A stretch of DNA of 6,007 nucleotides, from the NCBI GenBank assembly GCA_016932955.1, contig JAFGBV010000223.1:1-6007 (forward strand), read 5' to 3'. Position 1 is the stretch's first letter. Each line of letters starts with the position of its first letter. The translations under genes were made by a program, and so were the position numbers. Shown one piece after another: positions 1 to 6,007 of the stretch. Under the pieces are notes generated by a model. It saw only the letters and a list, made by a program, of their open reading frames with translations, was not told the DNA's origin and made no database searches. The DNA is from Anaerolineales bacterium. Lineage in GTDB: Bacteria > Chloroflexota > Anaerolineae > Anaerolineales > UBA4823.

Positions 1-360
1 AACCCCGCACTTATTGTATGGGTCCTTGGGGTGAGGTGACGATAGGGTCATCGCCATATCCATATAGGTGCAGCCCACTTCATAGGCGGCATCGAAGATC
101 GGCTCATTGAAGGAGGGGTCGCAGGCGTTCATGATCAGATCGACCTCGTATTTCTTCGCCAGTTTCTCGATCATGCCCTGCTTGTTGGCATCGATCCATT
201 CGATCGGGAAGCGATCCTTATCTCCCACTTTTTTCTGCACTTCCTTCAGGCGGTCTTTGCTATAATCCGTCATCACAACCTGTTCAACCCACGGGCGATC
301 CTTGGCGATCATCACGATCGATTCGCCCACCCCCCCAGTACCTACAAGTAATACTTTCAT
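1..360 (-). CDS. Saccharopine dehydrogenase-family NAD(P)-dependent oxidoreductase, N-terminal part (3' end outside window)
   Basis: This is the first 120 codons of a gene that runs off the left edge. The protein opens with MKVLLVGTGGVGES, a beta strand followed by a GxGGxG dinucleotide-binding loop (Gly7, Gly9, Gly10, Gly12). An acidic residue, Asp32 in VVMTDYS, ends the second strand, and VDLIMNACDPSFNEPIFDAA follows around residues 74-93. This is the Rossmann layout of the saccharopine dehydrogenase NADP-binding family, which covers saccharopine dehydrogenases, lysine 6-dehydrogenase and carboxynorspermidine dehydrogenase. The C-terminal catalytic domain is not visible, so the substrate cannot be assigned. 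The ATG start at 358-360 is secure: it follows an AGGAGGA ribosome binding site and lies 9 nt after the stop of the PatA-like gene, so it is probably translated from the same message. A run of seven G residues encodes part of the glycine loop. The family call is firm; the exact function is unknown. Confidence 0.85.
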   Translation of the reverse strand, partial: MKVLLVGTGGVGESIVMIAKDRPWVEQVVMTDYSKDRLKEVQKKVGDKDRFPIEWIDANKQGMIEKLAKKYEVDLIMNACDPSFNEPIFDAAYEVGCTYMDMAMTLSSPHPKDPYNKCGV

Positions 361-364
361 AGAA

Positions 365-371
365 TCCTCCT
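365..371 (-). promoter_or_regulatory. Ribosome binding site of the saccharopine-dehydrogenase-like gene, overlapping the upstream stop codon
   Basis: Minus-strand AGGAGGA lies 4 nt before the ATG at 360. The TAG stop codon of the upstream aminotransferase (372-370) provides the first bases of this site. Terminating ribosomes therefore sit on the next gene's initiation site, which suggests translational coupling. Confidence 0.75.
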
Positions 372-1728
372 ATATTGTTTGGCTTATTTCCTTCAATGTG
401 TCGCTCAACCGGTTCAGCACCTCGTCGATCTGCTCATAGGTGATCACCAACGGCGGCTCAATGCGGATCGTGTGCGCGCTGGTCAGCGTTCCTGCAACCA
501 ACACGCCGCGCTTGAATAATCCCGCCGCCACCCTGAAGCCTACCTCCGGATCATGGAAGTGCTGTCCGATCAGCAGACCTTTACCCGTGATGCTATGGTA
601 AATTTGCGGATACTGTGCTGCCAGCGCCTCCAGCTTCGGGATCAGGTACTCTCCCTTTGCTGCCGCCTGCTCCCACAGCTTATCCCGCAGCACCACATGG
701 ATCGCCGCAATCGCCGCGCTGCATGCCAACGCACCGCCGCCCGTCGTCGTGGTATGAATGAAGGGGTTGGGATACATCATGACCTGCCAGATTTCTTCCG
801 TCGAACAGAAAGTGCTGATCGGCATCACCCCACCGCCCAGCGACTTCGCCAGAGCCAGGATGTCCGGTTCCACGCCCCAATGATCCAGGCCCCATAGTTT
901 GCCCGTGCGACCCAGTCCGGTTTGTACTTCGTCTGCGATCAGCAGCACGCCGTAGTGCTTCGTCGCCTCTCGCACCCGCGGCCAGAAGTCATCCGGCGGC
1001 ACGATCCCGCCCGCCTCGCCTTGGATTGGCTCAAACATGCAGGCCGCGATATCGATTCCCACCTTATGGCAAATCTCCAGTTGCCGCTCCACCGCATCCG
1101 CATCGCCAAACGGCACGTGATACACCGGCCCACCGTACAGCATCCCCGGCGGCTGGCGGTAATCCGCCTTACCCATCATGCTCAGCGAGCCCATCGTCTT
1201 ACCGTGGAAAGCCTTCACCGCCACGATGAAGCCGGTCTTCTTCGTGTACATCTTCGCCAGCTTGATCGCCCCTTCGATCGCCTCGGTGCCGCTGGCACAG
1301 AAGAAGCTGTATTTGATATCGCCTGGCGTGATCTCAGCCATCAGGCGTGCCAGCACACCGCGCAACGGATCGATCAATTCCTGGCTTGGCATGGGTGTGC
1401 GCAGCAACTGCGCCTGTACGGAGGCTACCACATCGGGGTGGCTCCAGCCGTGGTCCATCATGCCGTAACCGCCCAGGCAGTCCAGGTATTCCCGCCCCAG
1501 CACATCCTTGAACACCGCTCCGGAGCCCGTCCACTCGGTAACTGCCCAATCGCCAGCTTCCGTCACCGACTTGCGGTAATCCAGCCAGCCTTTGTTGAAA
1601 TGCTCGGCGAAGTTGTACAATGATTCGGTGATGATCTCTTTTCCCAACTCCTCGGGCACCTCACTCCGCTTGATAATATCCAGCCAGCGTTGTGAGTAAG
1701 CAAGTGCTTCGTCTAGTTTCTGTGGCAT
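370..1728 (-). CDS. patA: Class III PLP aminotransferase, putrescine aminotransferase (PatA)-like
   Basis: The 452-residue protein resembles E. coli putrescine aminotransferase (459 aa) along its length as I recall that sequence. Shared blocks include YRKSVTEAGD (51-60), LDCLGGYG (82-89), SQELIDPLR (115-123), KYSFFCASGTEA (139-150), FEPIQGEAGG (232-241), DEVQTGLGRTGK (266-277), LALAKSLGGGVMPI (291-304) and VLVAGTL with TIRIEPPL (409-427). Asp266 should contact the PLP pyridine nitrogen and Lys295 should form the Schiff base. PatA moves the terminal amino group of putrescine or cadaverine to 2-oxoglutarate, giving an aminoaldehyde that cyclises; the enzyme is cytosolic. The block normally reading TTFGGNPLAC is TTTGGGALAC here, which may affect phosphate or substrate contacts. 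The start chosen is the ATG at 1728, because GGAG at 1740-1737 lies 8 nt before it; the in-frame GTG at 1737 and ATG at 1734 overlap or crowd that site. The gene follows the symporter by 18 nt. Another diamine or omega-amino acid remains possible as substrate. Confidence 0.88.
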   Translation of the reverse strand: MPQKLDEALAYSQRWLDIIKRSEVPEELGKEIITESLYNFAEHFNKGWLDYRKSVTEAGDWAVTEWTGSGAVFKDVLGREYLDCLGGYGMMDHGWSHPDVVASVQAQLLRTPMPSQELIDPLRGVLARLMAEITPGDIKYSFFCASGTEAIEGAIKLAKMYTKKTGFIVAVKAFHGKTMGSLSMMGKADYRQPPGMLYGGPVYHVPFGDADAVERQLEICHKVGIDIAACMFEPIQGEAGGIVPPDDFWPRVREATKHYGVLLIADEVQTGLGRTGKLWGLDHWGVEPDILALAKSLGGGVMPISTFCSTEEIWQVMMYPNPFIHTTTTGGGALACSAAIAAIHVVLRDKLWEQAAAKGEYLIPKLEALAAQYPQIYHSITGKGLLIGQHFHDPEVGFRVAAGLFKRGVLVAGTLTSAHTIRIEPPLVITYEQIDEVLNRLSDTLKEISQTI

Positions 1729-1736
1729 GTCCATCA

Positions 1737-1742
1737 CTCCTT
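1737..1742 (-). promoter_or_regulatory. Ribosome binding site deciding the PatA-like start
   Basis: Minus-strand AAGGAG follows the symporter stop codon and a run of A residues. It lies 8 nt from the ATG at 1728 but only 2 nt from the ATG at 1734, and it overlaps the GTG at 1737. The spacing favours 1728 as the start. Confidence 0.65.
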
Positions 1743-1746
1743 TTTT

Positions 1747-3381
1747 TTATTTGTCATACTCTTCCGGTCTTAATTTCCGCAGCGCGTCCTTGAGCGAGAT
1801 AATTCCGAAGAAATGGAACGGATTGGTGTCAAATGCCTTTCCATCGATATCGGTGATCGGTTTGGGCTGATCCTGCTTCTGCGTCAGCAGCGAGACTACC
1901 ACCATCAGGATGATCGAGGCAAAGAAAGCGGGGAAGGAGGCCACATATACCGCATCCCAGAAGGCGCAGTCTGTATCGCCGGCGCAGACCACCAGAGTCG
2001 AGTCCCCGCCAAATCCCACATTATAGGCAATCGCAATGCAGATTGCCCAGGTGAGGAACCCGCCAATAAAGGCCGCCACGCCGCCCCACTGGTTGGCCTT
2101 CTTCCAATACATGCCAAAGGCAAACGGCACGAACAATCCCACCAGGAGCAGCGACCACGCCACCACGCCCAGCTCATAGATGACGGAAGCCGTGATAGCA
2201 ATGATGATCGCAACGAAACCGATGATGCCGACCCAGATGCGTGTCCACTTCACTTTTCCCTTATCGTCCAGCTTCGCGCCGAGTATCGGCATCAGGTTTT
2301 CCGTCACCACCGATGCCCCCGCCAGCAGTGAGCTATCGGAGGTGCTCATCAGCGCCGAGGCTAATGCCGCCATGAAGATCGCTGTCAGCACAGGCGGCAG
2401 ATAATCCAGCGCCGCTTTCACCAAAACGCCGTCAGGATTTTCCAGCGCAGGCGCCAGTTGGAACATCATGATCCCGATCAACGGTGACATAATGCCGAAG
2501 AACAGGTACAGGATGCCCGCCAGGTAGGTGCCGTGCACTGCTGTGGCCTCATTGCGCGCCGACATCGAGCGCTGGAACAAGTCCTGCGTTGGCACTGAGC
2601 CAAGGCCGATCGCCATCCATGCCGCCGCCCAGTACATCCATCCCGTTGCGCCAAAGTAGCCCAGGTAGCCCGCCTCGCCCGCCATATCCGGCAGCAGCGT
2701 GAAGGGTCGCGGGTTGTAGAGCGTCTCTGTGATCCCGCCCAGGGCAGAAAATCCACCAAGCTGGTTCAGCACGAACAGGAAGATCAGCGTCACGCCGCCT
2801 GCAGTGAAGAACATCTGGATGAAGTCCAGCAGCGTGTCGGCCAGCATCCCGCCCAGCATGGTGTAGCCCGTCACCCAAATTGCCACCAGCACCATCCCCA
2901 CTTCGATTGGCACGCTCGGGAACAGCGCGTTGACGATCGTCCCTGCCGCCACCATCTGTGCACCCGTCCATACAAAGTAGGTCGCCAATTGGGCAATGGA
3001 AGCCAGGATCGTCATTCCCTTGCCAAAGCGCCGCTCGAAGAAGTCCACCAGCGTCAGGTAGCGTGCGCGGCGCATCAAGCGGGTGAAAAAGAAGGCAGAG
3101 AGAAATAGGCAGGCTGCAGCCCCAAAGGGATCAAACACCACGCCCTGGAAACCGTACTGGTAGGCAGTGGACGAGGCACCCATCAGCGTCTCCGCGGCGA
3201 ACCAGGTTGCCATCACCGAGGCGCCTACCATGTAGATCGGCAGTCGTCGGCCAGCAACAATGTAGTCGGCGGCATCCTTCACCCGTCGTGAAGCCCAGAT
3301 GCCTACCCCCATGCGGACAGCAAAGAAAGCAATGATCACGATCACAATCAACCACACATACGAATAACCTTCAAGTTCCAT
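1747..3381 (-). CDS. Sodium:solute symporter family (SSS) transporter
   Basis: This is a 544-residue polytopic membrane protein with about 13 hydrophobic segments, the usual number for the SSS family (PutP, PanF, SGLT). Segments lie roughly at residues 8-27, 48-68, 80-100, 123-152, 160-178, 187-207, 246-262, 285-308, 328-348, 383-403, 405-425, 433-455 and 478-499. Family marks include MVGASVMATWFAAETLMGAS (51-70) in the discontinuous first core helix, GYTMLGGMLADTLLDFIQM (172-190) matching the GG-x(n)-D-x-x-Q region, and ALMSTSDSSLLAGAS (343-357), which corresponds to the Ser/Thr-rich Na2 sodium site. It should use the sodium gradient to import a small organic solute across the cytoplasmic membrane. 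The substrate cannot be read from sequence; its place between MmsA and a PatA-like enzyme suggests an amine, amino acid or carboxylate. The ATG at 3381 is preferred because AGGAGG lies 6 nt upstream; a 13-codon in-frame extension to a GTG at 3420 would include that site. A cysteine pair (466, 472) lies in the loop before the last helix. Confidence 0.92.
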   Translation of the reverse strand: MELEGYSYVWLIVIVIIAFFAVRMGVGIWASRRVKDAADYIVAGRRLPIYMVGASVMATWFAAETLMGASSTAYQYGFQGVVFDPFGAAACLFLSAFFFTRLMRRARYLTLVDFFERRFGKGMTILASIAQLATYFVWTGAQMVAAGTIVNALFPSVPIEVGMVLVAIWVTGYTMLGGMLADTLLDFIQMFFTAGGVTLIFLFVLNQLGGFSALGGITETLYNPRPFTLLPDMAGEAGYLGYFGATGWMYWAAAWMAIGLGSVPTQDLFQRSMSARNEATAVHGTYLAGILYLFFGIMSPLIGIMMFQLAPALENPDGVLVKAALDYLPPVLTAIFMAALASALMSTSDSSLLAGASVVTENLMPILGAKLDDKGKVKWTRIWVGIIGFVAIIIAITASVIYELGVVAWSLLLVGLFVPFAFGMYWKKANQWGGVAAFIGGFLTWAICIAIAYNVGFGGDSTLVVCAGDTDCAFWDAVYVASFPAFFASIILMVVVSLLTQKQDQPKPITDIDGKAFDTNPFHFFGIISLKDALRKLRPEEYDK

Positions 3382-3387
3382 CCTACT

Positions 3388-3393
3388 CCTCCT
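3388..3393 (-). promoter_or_regulatory. Ribosome binding site deciding the symporter start
   Basis: A perfect minus-strand AGGAGG ends 6 nt before the ATG at 3381. It fixes that codon as the start rather than the in-frame GTG at 3420, which lies upstream of the site and has no comparable motif in front of it. Confidence 0.8.
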
Positions 3394-3406
3394 AATAGAA
3401 TAATGT

Positions 3407-3430
3407 CCCACTCGCTTCACAGCAGGCGGG
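3407..3430 (-). other. Possible RNA hairpin with GNRA tetraloop in the mmsA-symporter gap
   Basis: On the minus strand CCCGC (3430-3426) can pair with GTGGG (3411-3407) using one G-U wobble. After a C-A mismatch, TGCT (3424-3421) pairs with AGCG (3416-3413), again with one wobble, closed by a GTGA loop (3420-3417), a GNRA-type tetraloop. It sits in the only intergenic gap above 20 nt in the operon, 14 nt before the symporter ribosome binding site. No U-tract follows, so it is not a standard terminator. It could influence message stability or the relative yield of the two genes, or be fortuitous. Confidence 0.35.
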
Positions 3431-3447
3431 TTTAATAAAAGTTCCTC

Positions 3448-4926
3448 TCAGAACTTTCGCGACCACTCCTTAGGCCAGCGTTCAATCACCACCTTCTTCT
3501 GCGTGAAAAATTCCACTGCATCCATCGCCTGGCCGTGCATATCGCCAAAGAAGCTCTCCCGCCATCCGCTGAAGGGGAAGAATGCCATTGGCGCTGCCAC
3601 CCCAATATTGATCCCAATATTTCCCGCCTCCGCCTCATAGCGGAAACGTCGTGCCGCAAAACCGCTGGTCGTGAACAGGCTCGCCTGGTTTCCATAAGTC
3701 CCACTGTTCACCAGCGCAATTGCCTCATCGATCGTTTGCACATGCATCAAGCCCAGCACCGGCCCAAAGATCTCCGTGCGGACGATCTCTCCGCCAGGAG
3801 GCACATCCAACAAGATTGTCGGGCGTACAAAGCTACCGCTCTCATAACCTGGGATACGCGCTCCACGACCGTCGACCGGCGCCGATGCCCCCTCCGCTAC
3901 ACCTCTGGCAATCAATTCCTCGATCCGTCGCTGGCTCTGCGCAGAAATCACCGGCCCCATCTGCGTCTTAGGATCCAGCCCGTTACCCACAACCCGGCTG
4001 GCTGCCGCATCGCAGATCGACTCCACATAGGCGTTGCGCGCCTCTCCCACCGTGATTGCCAGCGAAGTCGCCAGACAGCGCTGACCTGCGCAGCCAAATG
4101 CACTGTCGGCAGTGATGCGAGTTGCTGTTTCGATATCCGCATCCGGCATCACCACGATTGGGTTCTTTGCTCCGCCTTGGGCCTGCACCCGCTTGCCGTG
4201 CGCCGCCCCATGTGAGTAAATGTACTTTGCCACCGCTGTCGAACCCACAAAGCTGATCGCCCGCACAGATGGATGCTCCAGCAGCGTATCCACCGCCTGC
4301 TTGGCTCCATTCACCAAGTTGACTACTCCCGCCGGAAACCCAGCCTGCTCGATCACTCGGAAAATAAGTTGCATCGTAAATGGCACCTTCTCCGAAGGCT
4401 TGACAATGCTCGTGTTGCCGCAGGCAATCGCATATGGCAGGAACCAGAATGGGATCATCCCCGGAAAATTGAACGGCGCAATGATCGCACACACGCCCAC
4501 CGGCTGGCGCAGCATGATCTCGTCAATCCCCGGCGCAATATCCTCGGAGATCACTCCCTGCGAAAGGATCGGGATCCCGCAGGCCACTTCCACATTCTCA
4601 ATCGCCCGCCGCATCTCCGCCTTCGATTCGTCGTAGGTCTTACCGCACTCCATCGTGATCGTGCGCGAGATTTCATCCAGATTTGCTTCCAGCAGCGTCT
4701 TCAGCTTAAACAGGTATTGAATGCGTTCCGTAGCCGGCGTCCTGCGCCAACCTGGCAACGCCTGCGCCGCCGCCAGGATTGCCTTCTCCGTCTCTGTCCG
4801 GGTCGAAAGTGGCGTCCGCCCAATCACCTCGCCCGTTGCCGGATTGGTCACTTCCGACACGCCTTCAAACTCAGGAGCAGTCCAGGCATTGTTTATAAAA
4901 TTCAGGATTTCTTTTTGCTCAGCCAT
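3448..4926 (-). CDS. mmsA: CoA-acylating methylmalonate-semialdehyde / malonate-semialdehyde dehydrogenase
   Basis: The 492-residue protein is a full-length aldehyde dehydrogenase of the MmsA/IolA type, normally about 490-500 aa. It oxidises methylmalonate semialdehyde or malonate semialdehyde with NAD and CoA, releasing CO2 and giving propionyl-CoA or acetyl-CoA in the cytosol. Evidence: the NAD-binding stretch [20 protein letters not shown] (149-168) with VKPSE (175-179), the hallmark of this subfamily; SFVGST (225-230); [11 protein letters not shown] (245-255); and GQRCLA (281-286) with catalytic Cys284 directly after Arg283. The general-base Glu of ordinary aldehyde dehydrogenases is Gln250 here, in line with the CoA-dependent group, which lacks that Glu. 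EIFGPVL (388-394) and [18 protein letters not shown] near the C-terminus also fit. The gene begins 8 nt after the aminotransferase stop. Pairing an omega-aminotransferase with this enzyme matches known routes for beta-alanine (bauA/bauC) and beta-aminoisobutyrate. Valine or inositol breakdown would be alternatives, but no partner genes for those are visible. Confidence 0.93.
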   Translation of the reverse strand: MAEQKEILNFINNAWTAPEFEGVSEVTNPATGEVIGRTPLSTRTETEKAILAAAQALPGWRRTPATERIQYLFKLKTLLEANLDEISRTITMECGKTYDESKAEMRRAIENVEVACGIPILSQGVISEDIAPGIDEIMLRQPVGVCAIIAPFNFPGMIPFWFLPYAIACGNTSIVKPSEKVPFTMQLIFRVIEQAGFPAGVVNLVNGAKQAVDTLLEHPSVRAISFVGSTAVAKYIYSHGAAHGKRVQAQGGAKNPIVVMPDADIETATRITADSAFGCAGQRCLATSLAITVGEARNAYVESICDAAASRVVGNGLDPKTQMGPVISAQSQRRIEELIARGVAEGASAPVDGRGARIPGYESGSFVRPTILLDVPPGGEIVRTEIFGPVLGLMHVQTIDEAIALVNSGTYGNQASLFTTSGFAARRFRYEAEAGNIGINIGVAAPMAFFPFSGWRESFFGDMHGQAMDAVEFFTQKKVVIERWPKEWSRKF

Positions 4927-4930
4927 GATA

Positions 4931-4936
4931 CCCTCT
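4931..4936 (-). promoter_or_regulatory. Ribosome binding site of mmsA, overlapping the upstream stop codon
   Basis: Minus-strand AGAGGG lies 4 nt before the ATG at 4926. Its first two bases are the last two of the TAG stop codon (4937-4935) of the upstream aminotransferase. It is a weaker match than the other sites here, so mmsA translation probably depends on coupling to the gene before it. Confidence 0.55.
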
Positions 4937-6007
4937 ATGCTACCATCCCATCACTGATCGCCAGCGCCTGTTCGATGATTCCCAACCCTTCATCAATCTG
5001 CGCCTGGTTGATGCATAATGGCGGCACCACAAAGATCACATTGTGGAAAATGAAAGTGAACAGCCCGTTTGCTTTCAAGAATTTACCCACCTCCGTCAGC
5101 GGGTCGATTGGTTCCTTCGTCTTTCGGTTACGCACGATCTCAAGAGCCGTGAAAAGCCCGATATAGCGCACATCTCCCACCGATACATGCCGTTCTTTGA
5201 TATCCTCCAGCCGCTTTCCCAGGTATTCTCCCATCCGTTTGGAATTTTCGATCAACCCATCTTCTGCATAGGTGTCTATCGTCGCCACAGCCGCCGCACA
5301 TGCCAACGGGTGCCCGCTGTAAGTCAGCCCGCACCACAGCATCTTATCCTCAAAAAACTGCGCAATCGGTTCCGAAACGATCAGTGCTCCCAGCGGCACA
5401 TAGCCTGATGTGATCCCTTTTGCTGTGGTGATCATATCTGGCACCACATTCCAGTTATCCACCGCAAACCACTGACCGGTTCGTCCCCAACCGCTCATCA
5501 CCTCATCGGAGATGAGCAAGATACCGTGCCTGGTGCAGATCTCCCGCAAACGCGGCCAGTAATCATCCGGCGGCACGATCAGCCCGTTCGAGCCGGTTAC
5601 CCCTTCCATGATAATTGCCGCGATATGGTCTGCCCCCTCGTAGCTAATAACCTCCTCAACATGCGCTATGCACTCGCGGTGACAGGTCTCCTTCGTCCAG
5701 CCAAATGGGCAGCGGTAGCAGTGTGGATCCAGAAAGTGCACCACCCCAGGCATTGCTGGTTCCACTGGCAGCCTGCGGTAATCGCCGGTCAGTGCAATCG
5801 CCCCGTGCGTCGCCCCGTGGTACGAACGGTAGCGCGCCATGATCTTATGCTTTCCAGTATACAGGCGTGCCATTTTGATGGCATTTTCATTCGCTTCCGC
5901 ACCGCCCAAGCAGAAGAAAGTCTTTTTCAAATTTCCCGGCGCTACCTCCACGATTCGCTTACCCAGCAGACCGCGCGGCTCTGTTGCCATCCCCGGATGT
6001 GCATAAG
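4935..6007 (-). CDS. Class III PLP aminotransferase, probably omega-amino acid:pyruvate type (5' end outside window)
   Basis: About 357 C-terminal residues are visible; the reading frame stays open to the right edge, so roughly 90-100 N-terminal residues are missing compared with typical 440-460 aa relatives. The frame begins [10 protein letters not shown]. Numbering from the internal Met at 5990, class III motifs are [12 protein letters not shown] (28-39), [11 protein letters not shown] (54-64), [12 protein letters not shown] (161-172), [15 protein letters not shown] (188-202) with PLP lysine Lys191 (codon 5420-5418), and [12 protein letters not shown] (223-234). Asp162 should bind the PLP ring nitrogen. 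This pattern recalls taurine:pyruvate and beta-alanine:pyruvate aminotransferases more than the PatA group. With MmsA encoded 8 nt downstream, beta-alanine or beta-aminoisobutyrate is the most coherent substrate, the product being malonate or methylmalonate semialdehyde; this is inference. A four-cysteine block (C91, C94, C103, C107) follows the HFLDPH stretch. It shares an IVPPDD-x-WPR segment with the PatA-like enzyme. Confidence 0.88.
   Translation of the reverse strand, partial: YAHPGMATEPRGLLGKRIVEVAPGNLKKTFFCLGGAEANENAIKMARLYTGKHKIMARYRSYHGATHGAIALTGDYRRLPVEPAMPGVVHFLDPHCYRCPFGWTKETCHRECIAHVEEVISYEGADHIAAIIMEGVTGSNGLIVPPDDYWPRLREICTRHGILLISDEVMSGWGRTGQWFAVDNWNVVPDMITTAKGITSGYVPLGALIVSEPIAQFFEDKMLWCGLTYSGHPLACAAAVATIDTYAEDGLIENSKRMGEYLGKRLEDIKERHVSVGDVRYIGLFTALEIVRNRKTKEPIDPLTEVGKFLKANGLFTFIFHNVIFVVPPLCINQAQIDEGLGIIEQALAISDGMVA

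Noticed and set aside
922..1623. Long plus-strand open frame (233 codons)
   Set aside because: It lies wholly antisense to the PatA-like gene, has no plausible ribosome binding site or recognisable motifs, and its His/Arg-rich composition is typical of the reverse complement of a GC-rich gene.
1747..3420. Longer symporter reading from the GTG at 3420
   Set aside because: The 13 extra residues (Arg-rich, MKRVGHYSIRRSR) are not hydrophobic or family-like, and a perfect AGGAGG lies just before the ATG at 3381.
3382..3447. Internal promoter or rho-independent terminator in the mmsA-symporter gap
   Set aside because: A CATTAT-like -10 exists, but no acceptable -35 lies at the right distance. The hairpin has no following U-tract.
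3535..4215. Plus-strand open frame of 226 codons
   Set aside because: It is antisense to mmsA, whose motifs are continuous through this stretch; nothing supports coding on the plus strand.
3448..4926. Ordinary NAD-dependent aldehyde dehydrogenase (for example gamma-aminobutyraldehyde or succinate-semialdehyde dehydrogenase)
   Set aside because: The [18 protein letters not shown] block and loss of the general-base Glu (Gln250) point to the CoA-acylating MmsA group instead.
4273..5166. Plus-strand open frame of 297 codons spanning the mmsA/aminotransferase junction
   Set aside because: It is antisense to two well-supported genes and crosses their boundary, with Arg/His-rich low-quality composition and no family features.
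4935..5990. Start of the first aminotransferase at the ATG at 5990
   Set aside because: The frame stays open upstream to the window edge with family-like residues (YAHPG), and starting here would remove the N-terminal part that class III enzymes need. The gene is truncated by the window.
1..6007. Transfer RNA, mobile element, CRISPR array or defence system
   Set aside because: No tRNA-like cloverleaf, inverted-repeat ends, transposase motifs or regularly spaced repeats were seen; nearly all bases are in metabolic genes.

Overview
The window is one strand-consistent gene cluster. All five genes are read on the minus strand, so transcription runs from high to low coordinates, and the cluster continues beyond both ends. 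In transcription order it holds: (1) a class III PLP aminotransferase lacking its N-terminus (4935-6007); (2) a CoA-acylating methylmalonate/malonate-semialdehyde dehydrogenase of the MmsA type (3448-4926); (3) a sodium:solute symporter (1747-3381); (4) a second class III aminotransferase closely resembling putrescine aminotransferase PatA (370-1728); (5) the first 120 codons of a saccharopine-dehydrogenase-family oxidoreductase (1-360). No RNA gene, mobile element, CRISPR array, convincing promoter or terminator was seen.

Genes are separated by 8, 66, 18 and 9 nt. At two junctions the upstream TAG stop codon is part of, or adjoins, the next gene's Shine-Dalgarno sequence, so this looks like a polycistronic operon with translational coupling. 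The only sizeable gap is 66 nt between the dehydrogenase and symporter genes; it contains a possible GNRA-capped RNA hairpin. The operon promoter must lie upstream of position 6007.

The gene set suggests uptake and breakdown of an amine or omega-amino acid. The symporter would import a substrate, one or both aminotransferases would convert a terminal amine to an aldehyde, and the MmsA enzyme would turn malonate semialdehyde or methylmalonate semialdehyde into acetyl-CoA or propionyl-CoA. Beta-alanine, beta-aminoisobutyrate and polyamines (putrescine, cadaverine) are the natural candidates. The role of the saccharopine-dehydrogenase-like enzyme in such a route is not evident. Substrates are inference; the enzyme families are well supported by motifs.

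The host is a bacterium with moderately high GC, canonical AGGAGG-type ribosome binding sites and ordinary codon use. The style is compatible with a Chloroflexota (Anaerolineae-like) or similar environmental genome, but that is a weak impression and no marker gene is present to settle it.
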